The notes under the pieces were generated by a model, which was not told the DNA's origin, searched no databases, and saw only the letters and a program-made list of their open reading frames with translations. DNA of 64,000 nt from the NCBI RefSeq assembly GCF_003473485.1, contig NC_053045.1:41520494-41584493 (forward strand), read 5' to 3'. This document shows, in pieces, positions 54,891 to 64,000 of this stretch. Positions within the stretch are counted from its first letter, which is position 1; the number at the start of each line of letters is the position of its first letter. The position numbers and the translations under genes are program-made. This DNA comes from Medicago truncatula (Eukaryota; Streptophyta; Magnoliopsida; Fabales; Fabaceae).

Positions 54891-56476
54891 ACCCATACCA
54901 AAACCTGCCCTGAATGTAGAAAATCAATTTATTACCCCTTTTATATAAATAAAAATCAAAACCCTAAATCATTTCACTCACACAGTCAGAGTCTTAATAT
55001 TTCATATGACACTCACTTATCATAGTTCTCTCTTTTCTCCATCCATATCTCACACTCTCGGCCTTTCTCTACTCTATAACCATAGCCATCGATTGTCATA
55101 ATCTTTTTGCTCGATAATGCATTACAACATTGTGCTCGGGGATGAAAAATACTTATATTTTTATTTAAAATATTATCGGCTGCGGGGATGGGGATGAGGC
55201 GGGGATATCCGGACCCGTCGGGGAAGAGTATGTGTTTCGATTTCCCATCCCTGCTGGGTATGGGTAGGGTAATGAGTAACTATTTGAGAGTAAAGTATAG
55301 GGACGAGGAAAATAAAACTCGTCCCTAACCCGCCTCATTGTCATGCCTACTGAGGAGCTTGATGGATTTGAAGCTGCGTATAACCACCACTTCGAATTAG
55401 AGACATGTATGGTGTTCAACATATGTCAATGTTACTGACACGACACCAACACTTATATTACATTAAATTATTTTCTTAAATTATTACTAGTATGAGAGTA
55501 TCAGTGTGGGTGTTGCTGAGCTATTTGTCGATGCCTTATAGATTAAAATAGACCGTATTATTATTTTCAAGATAGGTTGTTTTAATCACTACCTCAGTTA
55601 AAGGTGATTGGATTCGAATTGTAAGGGAAGTATCTTAACTGCTTGTGAACAATCGACATGAAAATGAAACCAACAATGATTGTAGAAATTTAGTCCAAAT
55701 TCTTTATGGAGAAAAACCAAATGTGCCGGTTAGAGTTCATTTTTTACGAGGTGGAATAGTGGTATATTGATTATGGAAGGTAAGCAATACAATGGTTAGA
55801 GAATAATCTCCTTGGAGGAAATGAAAAACCATAAATGATAGATAAATGTGAACTCACCATGAGAGCACCTACCGGTGTGAAAACAATTCACACTCAGTCC
55901 TCATTTCCTACTTGCTCCAAAATTGTCTTTTCCTTTCCATCCTTCTCTCTAATTATGAGATTCTCTTTTGCATTGAAATAACAATAGGGATCAATTGTGT
56001 AGGAGGAGATATTTAAAATGACTAATAAAATGTGTGATTCTTCTTCTTTCTCCTTTCCAACTCAAGAAAGAACTTTGTAAATGCATCCATAGTAGAAACC
56101 TGAATGCTTGTAGAGTTTAAAGTATTAAAATTAACTCTTAATTGTTTGTCTTTAATATCTTTCGAGTCAATGATAAGAAAAAATATATATAAATTTTTAA
56201 GTTCAGTGGGCATTTTGCACATAAATGCAAAACTTCAGAGGGTATTTGCTCATAACTGTAACAATCCAAAAACAAATTTGACCTGGCATGACACGTCAGA
56301 CACGTGGCAGTCTCACGTAGACAATCAAATACCACGTCAAGTTGACTAACATAAATTTTTTGACGGAGGGATAAATTGATTAACTTTATGCAATTTCAGG
56401 GGGATAGATGAAGTTTTGTTAATGTCTTGAGGTAATTGACGAAACTTACAATTTCGGGGGTAATTATCTATTTACT

Positions 56477-56999
56477 AAAAAAATAATAGTTGTAGCAATC
56501 TATGTTGGTCTAACAGGCCACCACAAAATTTGAGGGCGTCAATAGTTGTCAAATTTTTGCGGTTAAATAACTTAAAGGACATAATTGATATGAAAAAAAC
56601 TTAAAGGATTGACTTATTACACTTAATTAACTTAAAGGACCTAAGCGGTACGAAAAACTTAAAGGACCAATTTATTACAATTAAATAACTTAAATGACCT
56701 CTTGTGTAATTTAGCGTGAGCTAAGATACATGAAAAACATCGTGAAGACCAGCTAGGGAGAGTAGTAAGGCTAACTAATACACCACAAAACCTACTCGTC
56801 TGAGAATCTATCCCACATAGCGTAAACTAAGCTTATTTATCTTAAAAATTCATCTTAAACCCAATGTTGGCGTCATTCTGGAAAATACACACACGGTCAC
56901 CTTCTTGAAACACTAAAGTCATGCATCTTTTATCCTCCTAACTCTTCTACCTACCTCGAGCTATTTTCATCTTTTCCTAATCGAACCTTTTTTTTTGTG
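56477..56999. other. Gene-free stretch
   Basis: Contains diverged tandem phrases of TTAAAGGA(C/T).. (56570-56700: ACTTAAAGGACATAATTGAT and similar, about three copies), otherwise unassigned. Confidence 0.45.
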
Positions 57000-57720
57000 G
57001 TCTCTTGGATTATCACATGTCCAACTATTCCTTTGTTCCCCAACTTCTTCCCAACGCGAATGTGCTCTACACTTTAAGATACAATACTTCATATGGCGCA
57101 ATACCAATGTTGGAGTGTTAACTGTTGTTATATGCATATTCAATCAATGGCAAATGTTTATTCCAGTTTTTGCCATCCTAAAAAATGCAAGCTCATAGGA
57201 TATTTTATAATGTTTGGATAGCCATCTATGTCTGGTCATCAATCTGAGGGTGATACGTTGTAGTGAAACTTAAGAGTTTCCAAAGCTTTATGAAAAGCTT
57301 TCCAAAATCTTAAAGTGAACTTTGGGTCTCGATCTGATACAACGCTAACTGGTACCCCATGTAGTCTTACTATCGTCATTGTGAAGATTTCTACTAGTGG
57401 GTTGCCTCATAAGTGGTTCTGACTAGTAGGAAATTTGTCGATTTTGTCAACATTTCAACAATAACCCCAATGGAATCGTGACCCTTTGGGTACAAGGCAA
57501 TTCTACCACAAAGTCAACATAGATCATTTCTCATTTCAACTATGGTATCTCCAATGGCTGCACCACACCTCCCAGACTTTGGTGTTCTGCCTTGACTTGT
57601 TGACATACCAAACTTTGTGCAACAAATTCTACAACATGAATTTTCATTCGCAACCGTTAGAAATCTCTCTTCAAATCGTGGTACATCTTGATGGATCCCG
57701 GATAATTCATTGATAGTATA
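57000..57720 (-). mobile_element. Fossil Ty3/gypsy integrase fragment
   Basis: Read on the minus strand this stretch shows, in order, the zinc-binding and core parts of a plant Ty3/gypsy integrase and the start of the following region. No LTRs, capsid or polymerase region were found nearby, so only a small piece of the element remains. It is broken, with many interruptions, and looks old. Confidence 0.65.
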
Positions 57721-57905
57721 AAAATATTTACATGGTAATGGATACCAATTAAATCCTTTAGTCCTTTTATGATTATGTTTGATAAAAATAGTGGATGACT
57801 AATAAGTTATATGATAGTCTATAATTGATAGTTGATGGCTGATACTGATATACGATAATCTAATTAAAGCGTTTGGTAAAAGTAGTGATTTAACTAACTC
57901 ATAAA

Positions 57906-58012
57906 TATAACCCACTTGGGTTGCCTTGGTGGTATTGGCTTAGGATCTGGGAGCGTGGTCCTCCTTGAGGTCTTAGGTTCGATTCTCTTCGGTGCCAATT
58001 TAGCTTATTCAA
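57906..58012 (+). mobile_element. tRNA-derived SINE
   Basis: ACTTGGGTTGCCTTGGTGGT (A-box region), then GGAGCGTGGTCCTCCTTGAGG, then the B box GGTTCGATTC at 57976-57985 and GGTGCCAATTTAGCTT. The order and wording are those of a SINE family common in legumes, from memory. The tail is A-rich (AAAAATAAAAACT). Confidence 0.75.
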
Positions 58013-59059
58013 AAATAAAAACTAACTGATAAATATAAAAAAAACATAAAAGAATATTCTTAAGTCATAATAAAATTTAAATCAATTAATATTTAAGATA
58101 TTTAAAACTTATTAATTTAATGTATCATTTTTATATTTTATTAAATTAATTTCTATTCTTTAAAATTCTATTTTAAATTTATGTCCATTTCAGTTTTAAT
58201 ACTTTATAAAAATTAACCAAAATTAAACACAACAATCAAATATATTCTAACACATGTATGAAAATTAAATGTGACAACATTATTTTTTTGCTTAAACGTA
58301 ACAACACATATATGACAAAAAAATTATAAAGAGTGAAAATGGGTTTTAATTAAAATGACGAGGGTAACGACGAGACAAAAAAATATGAGTTATAAATTTC
58401 AATATTATTTTATTTATTTTTTTATTTTGTGTGAATTGAGCATCCTCAACATGCAACCAAAGAAATTGATTCTTAAGTCCGGTTGGACAGTAATGGGTAA
58501 ACCCTTCTTCAAGATATTTAACAATAGGTTCGTATTCGAACTGAGGACCTCTGATTAAGCTGAAAGAGATTGTAAACGCTATTTGAAATATCATCAAAAA
58601 AATAAGTTATAAGCTAGTAAAATAAAATAAGTTCGCGATGAAATGTTAGTTGTTAAACAAATTTTTCAATCATGTAAACTTATAAGCTATAAACTAATTG
58701 ATGGGTCTTGCCAAACAACTCATGTATATAAAGTTTTTCAACTATCCTCTTTTATAAATCCTAAAAAAAATAATTCATCGTATATAAAAATTCAACTGTA
58801 TATATACCGTATCGGTAAAATATTTAAAATTCAGATACACTTTCCTTTATAAATTGTTTAGCAAAAAAAGAAATAAATCCATTCCTTTTTAAAAAAATTC
58901 CTTCGAAAAATAACCAATTAACAATTACAATTTCATAAAAAAATAAAAAGCCACTAATTGGCAACCATAATCCACGATTTTAGATAACATAATCCAATCA
59001 TCATCGAAAAAACAAAAAACACAATCCTAGTAACCAAATCTTTTAAATTTGTAATCATT
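58013..59059. other. AT-rich upstream region of the DUF1685 gene
   Basis: No gene seen. 58590-58720 has TTATAAGCTA palindromes like the hairpin repeats near 13,050. The last few hundred bases are the presumed promoter of the DUF1685 gene. Confidence 0.5.
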
Positions 59060-60006
59060 ATGTCAAAAAAACCATCAAACGCGCCACCACCTTCACAACG
59101 GCTCTACAAACATATGTCATGGTCGCCTGACATGCTTCGAGAAAAAGCGTGGCAGAGACGAAAGGAAAATCACCGCAGAAGCAGCAGAGACGGTCACCTT
59201 CGCCTAAGCAAGAGTCTATCGGAGTATGACCTGCAGGAACTCAATGCTTGTTTTGAACTTGGGTTTGGGTTTGATTCACCGGAAATTGACCCGAAGCTAT
59301 CAGATACTTTCCCAGCTTTGGAGTTGTATCATGTTGTTAATAAACAATATCATAATCATAACATGTCACGATCTTCTTCTTCATCTTCTATTGTTTCTGA
59401 TAGTGACATTGCTAACACCACAACCATATTTAATCCAGGTAACTCAATTCAAAAACGCGATCGTCACAATTTAAATTTTTCATTAAATTAGTAGAGTTAT
59501 GCAAATTAAATAATAGTTTTGTCGTTAAGTCATTAATATCAAAACTATAATTGCTTAAATTTAATCAAACAATAAACCAAACAGTTGAGTTCGGGTGGTT
59601 AATTATCCGAGTTAGGATGAAAGGTTCAAGATAATCAAATTCAAATTTTAGCTATAAGAATCCTTGTTCAGGCTTTATCACATCAAACTTGGATTACCAG
59701 ACCCCTGAGGGTTAAGACGACAAATTTCAATAAATAAATTTTAAGGTTAGACTGCATTTTTCGACGCCTAAGTTTTAAAATGTTACGATTTTGACCCTCT
59801 ATTAAAAAGTATAATTTTGGCCCGTTTCATTCCAAAATTGATGAGAAGACGCCACATCTTCCAAAATTTATTTTCAATTTTGTTATGTAGCTGATGATTT
59901 GCCTGCGAAGAAGACTCGTTTAAAACAATGGGCAAAGATGGTTGCTTGTGTGGTGCGACAAACTTCTCCATCATCTGCTTCAGGATCTTCTAACCTAGTT
60001 GATTGA
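59060..60006 (+). CDS. DUF1685 family protein, 164 aa
   Basis: Two exons, 59060-59438 and 59891-60006, joined in phase (G|CT gives Ala127). The family core is SLSEYDLQELNACFELGFGF followed by LSDTFPALELYHVV (residues about 54-95). The second exon gives KKTRLKQWAKMVACVVRQ near the C-terminus, the other conserved block. The N-terminal region is basic (RRKENHRRSSRDG) and a Ser run precedes the intron. DUF1685 proteins are plant-specific and of unknown biochemical function. Splice sites are CCAG|GTAACT and TTATGTAG. The gene looks complete; nothing in the sequence points to a role. Confidence 0.87.
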
Positions 60007-60500
60007 TACTACCTTCTGGCATCTTTGCACACACATGAAGCTCATAGGAAAAAAGAGTGTTTGGACTGAACTGTGTTCTAATTTGTTCATACATAGTCAT
60101 GTATGTTCTCTTTTTAGTTTTTTATTTTATTTTGTGTTTTGTTATTTGGTTACTGGATTGGTTCTAAGTTTACTATACAAACATAATGTATGTTTCCATA
60201 CTCAAAAACATTAAATTAAGGTGTTGATTTTAGCTCTCTTGCTAGTGGTTGGATACAAATTATTGCAAAGGGACTGAATGTTTATGATGGTTTGTTTGAT
60301 AGTAGTAATTTTCATTGTTTCATTGTTCATACCGATAATGATGTATTTTATTGGTCATGAATATGACTCTTCACATTTGGTCAAAGTTACGCTTTTACAT
60401 TCAATTGATGCTAAAATTATTTTAAATAGAAGCACATTGGGTTATGAAATATATTTCAGTCAAGAGAATCTTATGAATTTGGTTACTGACTATTGTTATA
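60007..60500. other. Gene-free stretch after the DUF1685 gene
   Basis: Holds the 3' UTR. An 89-codon open frame, 60278-60547, is hydrophobic at its start but overlaps the following Stowaway end and shows no domain. Confidence 0.45.
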
Positions 60501-60627
60501 CTACTTTCGGTTCTATTTATAAGAGAAATTTAGGTCAACAAAAGTGAATGTATTTGGACTGAATTTTTAACTAGATACATCAACTTTTGTTGACCCAAAA
60601 TTATCTTATAAATAGGACCGGAGGGAG
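60501..60627. mobile_element. Stowaway-type MITE with one degraded end, 127 bp
   Basis: The right end AGGACCGGAGGGAG followed by TA is typical; the left end CTACTTTCGGTTCTATTTAT preceded by TA is a decayed match. The arms TTTAGGTCAACAAAAGT and ACTTTTGTTGACCCAAAA pair strongly inside. Confidence 0.75.
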
Positions 60628-61583
60628 TATTAACAATTGGATCAATAGTAGCTAGGGATGCAAATGTGTTAGGTCGGGTAGGGTGAGTTTTAGTTAAACA
60701 TGTTATTCAATACATTTATTTACAGAAAAAGGACGACGTCCGACGAGCAGTAGTTGTGATGCAAGTTGGGGTACCTGCAAAAATTCTAACTTTATATCAG
60801 AAAGAGAGCATGCGTCGAAGGCAGAGGGTGCCTTTTATTAACGAGGCGCAAATCCATTAAGTATTGATGGGGAATTGTTATTTTCGGCGCCCATCAATAG
60901 GTTTTGTGGCATCCGGTAGGAGTTGTTTAACAGTTACAAGATTATAGAATCCAATATTGACCGTTTAGGTGCTTTAATTTAGAGATAATTCAAAGTTTGT
61001 TGGTTTGGGCCTATTACACTTGGGCATGAGTATACCCGATACTTGTATGATGAAGGAGATTTTGGGCAAAGATGTCTTGACCTCTTCATGGTTGAGTTTA
61101 TGTTCAATAAGGATTGTTGAAACGTAGACCTTTGAGCAGTCCAAAAAAAATAAAAAAATTTATTGAATTGTATTGGGTCAAAAACCTGTAATTCTCATTT
61201 TTCTAATCCAATTTAAATCATCTCAACTTAGCAATGAGCTATTAGTTTGGAACAGATCATAGAACATAAAATTTTTCAAATTTTCAATACACATATGACA
61301 ATCTTATTCACAAATATTTGTATACTAAATTAAAACAATTTCCAAATACATGTATACTAAACGGTTGTGATTAATTACAATGTGAAACTATGTGTATTTC
61401 TACAACAACAAATCTAGGCTCAATGATTTCTGAGCTACAAAGTATTTTAAAAAATGCTGAAAATAATATTTTTCTATTGTGATTTTTAAAAATGTTGAAG
61501 ATGTTAACAAAAATTGACAATGAAAACAGTAATGACAACAATTTTTTTTAATCTCATGCTCTATTTAAGTGAAAATGGGAATA
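60628..61583. other. Gene-free stretch with a less AT-rich patch
   Basis: 60720-61135 has higher GC and looks like decayed coding or repeat sequence (GGACGACGTCCGACGAGCAG, GGCGCCCATCAATAGG), but no protein family could be read on either strand. Confidence 0.35.
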
Positions 61584-61730
61584 CTCCCTCCGGTCCTTAT
61601 TATAAGAAACAATTAACTTTTTTGGTTCATTGTATAGGTGATGTATCTAGTTTATATTTACAATAAGATACATTAATTATTCTATGAACGTAAAAAGTCA
61701 ATTTTTTCTTATAATAGGGATCGGAGGGAG
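61584..61730. mobile_element. Stowaway MITE, 147 bp
   Basis: CTCCCTCCGGTCCTTATTAT at the left and ATAATAGGGATCGGAGGGAG at the right, flanked by TA (61582-61583, 61731-61732). Same length and family as the copy at 54483-54629. Confidence 0.92.
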
Positions 61731-61732
61731 TA

Positions 61733-62900
61733 TTAAATAAAATAGGCAAACTAAATCAGGCATAGGCATATTGAGAAAAATTGATTGAACCCGTGCTACC
61801 CATATTTTATTTTGAATGTCACGATCGGGTTATGATGGACAAAGTTGGGGTGGATTGAAGGAAACTGTTATGAATGGGCTCAACCAATTGGTTTTGGGTT
61901 CAAAAATATGAACCCACAGTTAATCGAACTCGGCCGGATCAAGGGTAGTAAACAAACCAACTATAGGTATAATTTTTTCCACTTATTCCTCTCACTCACC
62001 CACAATTTCACTTTGTTTAGTTTCATTTTATCTCTTTCCATCTTATGAGAGGATGAACTCAAAGTCTCTCACAAACCTATGGATTTATTGTTTGTTGTTT
62101 AATTCTAACTATTTTTTATGTCTAGACATAAGCTTTTATGTTGAATTAAAAGATATATTTTTTCATTAAAATAAGACCATGAAAAATGGCTAAATTAAGT
62201 GACCATTAACCGATCTAAATCGCCTGTCTAACCCGCTAAATCAATGCACCCGCAACCCGCTCAAAATGATGTCAAATAATTCAAATTTGAATCAAAATAT
62301 ACCACAAACAGTTTAGTTTGGGTTGATATTTTTGCACCTAAATCAATTCATACTTATACTCAAGCCTAAATGAACCATAAAGTCCTAAACCACATAGATT
62401 AAAAAAATGGTATTGGATCAATCCATTTTTGTTGAGTTTTGAGGAGATTTCTCATAATTAGAGCGTGTACCTTGATTTGGAGAGGTACACCCTTTTATAG
62501 ACCATCATAAATTGATATGATGATTTTACCCTTGTGGCGCGTTGGTCGGGTGATCATTTGGTCGAGTGAATGGCTCAAAAGTGCTTTGAGTATGGTCTTC
62601 AATGTGACACAATCCTTCTTTAGTGCATGTAGTCATCAATTGTTTGTGGATGCCTTATTGGCCAAATTGGCACTGTCCAAGATATCCAGCTTTTACATTA
62701 TCCAAGACATCATTTAAACGAGTATTTTCAGCCAAATTTCCTTTAAGTTGGTTGGTGAGATACTTTGAAAATTCCCCCAAGGAATTTATGTTATTGTAGG
62801 ACCAACTGGGTCCTTTATGTCTAGAAATACATGTGAAAATTAGTTAGTGCATGTTTGATAGTTGTTTGTATTTATTAGTTTTCCTTGATGTTCATGGTTT
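61733..62900. other. Gene-free stretch
   Basis: Mostly AT-rich. 62500-62720 is somewhat GC-richer with an open frame of 66 codons but no recognisable domain. Confidence 0.4.
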
Positions 62901-62909
62901 ACTGTCTCT

Positions 62910-63820
62910 TTCATGTTTTATAGAGAAAATGGTTGGTGTGCAATATTACTAAGAGGTGCAAACCCATGTCTCTACTCAAGAGGGGGTTCGCTTCTCGTCA
63001 TTCTTCTCAAGGTGGAAGAAGTCCAAACTCCTTCCTCAACCCCCAAGAGATGGAAATAACTCTCATGATGCCTCTCTATTGGGTGCTTTGCTTCCTTCTC
63101 ACAAATTGATCGAGAAGGGTGCATCTCCTTCCAATAACGGGTTCAATCTTCAAGAATAAACACTAAACAATTGCCACATGAAGGAGGACCTGTCAGCCCC
63201 CACCCCTGAAATGATTGTGGTGGTGGATCATCCCCATCCTTCCCTAATCTCTAGTGTTTGGGCTTCTCCTTATCCTTTCGACAATCAACTAGAGAATGTA
63301 ATTTTTGAAGCGGACTCTGTGTACCTAGACGGTACTCGATCTCATTGTTATGTATGGTTGTGGCCCTGTTCAGAGGATCTGAGTAACCTTTGGAAGTCCA
63401 AGACTTTTTTAGAGGCAAAGATAGATACGTTTAGTCAAGATAAGTAGAAGCCCAAAACCCTATCACAAAAAATTATCGAGAAGCTTTAGGCCTTAGAGGA
63501 GGAAGTTTAGTACCTTGAGAAGGCCATAATGGAAGCCATCGAAGTGCTAAAGTAAAGGAATACAATATGAAGTTGGAGATTCAAAATGTGAATGAGCACT
63601 CTAACGCACTTAAGACGAGGATGACAGACCATTCGACAACTCTCAAGAGTGAGTTGGAGAAATAGGAGGCAACGCTGAAGGTGTTTGCCGTGGTTTATGT
63701 CAACCAGCCTAAGAAGATGGAAGAGTTATTTGCCTAGTCTTTTGTGGAATCTTTCAAGAATGACATTGACCAAGTTTCTGTTGCCGACCATGGAGTCCAA
63801 TTGAAGTTATGAGGGTTGGA
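62910..63820 (+). pseudogene. Decayed coding-like tract, unidentified
   Basis: Plus-strand frames read as ordinary protein-like sequence (FSSFFSRWKKSKLLPQPPRD, HSFDNQ-like Pro/Ser-rich parts, YVWLWPCSEDLSNLWKSK) and, beyond 63480, Glu/Lys/Leu-rich sequence suggestive of a coiled coil. It is broken in several places. The tract could be part of a retroelement gag-like region or a dead host gene; I cannot assign it. It may continue beyond the window. Confidence 0.4.
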
Positions 63821-64000
63821 TTTTTTTTTCATGTTCGTAGCTTTTGCAGTCTTCCCTTTATTGATATGATCTTTCTCTCTTTTTGTTTTTGAGTGTGATA
63901 CGTAGGTGGACTTGAGTTTATTGCTGGGTACCTTTGGGACTATGTTCCATTCTTTGGTAAAACCCGATAACTACCCTATATGAGGCCGCCTCCTTGGGAT

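Larger units (their letters stand above)
53945..55348. mobile_element. hAT-type MITE, about 1.4 kb with insertions
   Basis: Left GGCATGACAA and right TTGTCATGCC are inverted, with GCGGG-rich sequence just inside both ends (GATATCCGGACCCGTCGGGG on the right). Flanking 8-mers ACTAAGGA (53937-53944) and ACTGAGGA (55349-55356) agree at 7 of 8 positions, the duplication size of hAT elements. Confidence 0.78.
53219..56476. mobile_element. Long-TIR element about 3.3 kb, host of a nested series
   Basis: Arms of more than 200 bp are inverted. The left starts AGTAAATAGGTAATTATCTC and runs through TTTCGTCAATTACCTT, TTGACTGTCTATGTGGCA and CTGCCACGTGTTTGACGTG; the right (56260-56476) mirrors this in reverse order, ending GGGGGTAATTATCTATTTACT. 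Flanks are A-rich, giving no certain target duplication. It is probably Mutator-like by its long arms. Without the hAT insertion at 53945-55348 it would be about 1.85 kb. No transposase inside. Confidence 0.8.

Noticed and set aside
60278-60547. 89-codon hydrophobic open frame
   Set aside because: It runs into the arm of a Stowaway element and has no homology that I recognise.

Overview
This window is nuclear DNA from a flowering plant, most likely a legume close to Medicago. That is inferred from the protein families, the AT-rich intron-bearing genes and the dense small DNA transposons; no species marker was tested. Eight host protein genes and two tRNA genes can be supported. Splice sites were placed by eye from GT/AG signals, reading phase and family conservation.

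Layout. 447-3730 (+) is the 3' part of a SPARK-domain receptor-like kinase. 4693-6285 (-) is an NYN/LOTUS putative RNase with 5' UTR exons reaching about 7640. 7700-15600 is repeat-rich: a LINE-type RNase H relic, several MITEs, a 220-bp tandem duplication and a Myb/SANT transposon-gene relic. 15676-16875 (-) is an ALP1-like protein derived from a Harbinger transposase. 18121-19886 is a long-TIR Mutator-like element, and 20470-21766 a 5'-truncated LINE. The tRNA-Arg(UCU) genes lie at 22048-22120 and 27794-27866 (both -). 23820-26582 (-) is a plastid m-type thioredoxin closest to TRX m3. 28358-31725 (-) is the beta subunit of mitochondrial 3-methylcrotonyl-CoA carboxylase, head to head with a two-domain plastid DJ-1 protein (32303-35219, +). 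36544-38010 (-) is a group A bZIP (ABF/AREB type) with an inferred 5' UTR intron.

From about 42,680 the window is dominated by transposons. A 5.1-kb PIF/Harbinger element (43322-48434) still carries its Myb/SANT ORF and a damaged transposase. It was invaded by a long-TIR Mutator-like element (46171-48105) that carries a copied piece of a plastid glucose-6-phosphate dehydrogenase gene with intron sequence, that is, a Pack-MULE inside a Harbinger. A second nest, 53219-56476, appears to be four elements deep, with target-site duplications visible at the inner levels. After it come a fossil Ty3/gypsy integrase piece, a SINE, an intact DUF1685 gene (59060-60006, +), two more Stowaway elements and an unidentified decayed coding-like tract at the right edge.

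The host genes do not form one pathway. Three encode likely plastid or mitochondrial proteins (thioredoxin, carboxylase, DJ-1), and the last two share one 577-bp promoter interval. No previously undescribed biological system is claimed. The strongest unusual items are the nested Pack-MULE, the four-level transposon nest, the Harbinger-derived host gene without its catalytic residues, and the uneven active-site residues of the DJ-1 protein.
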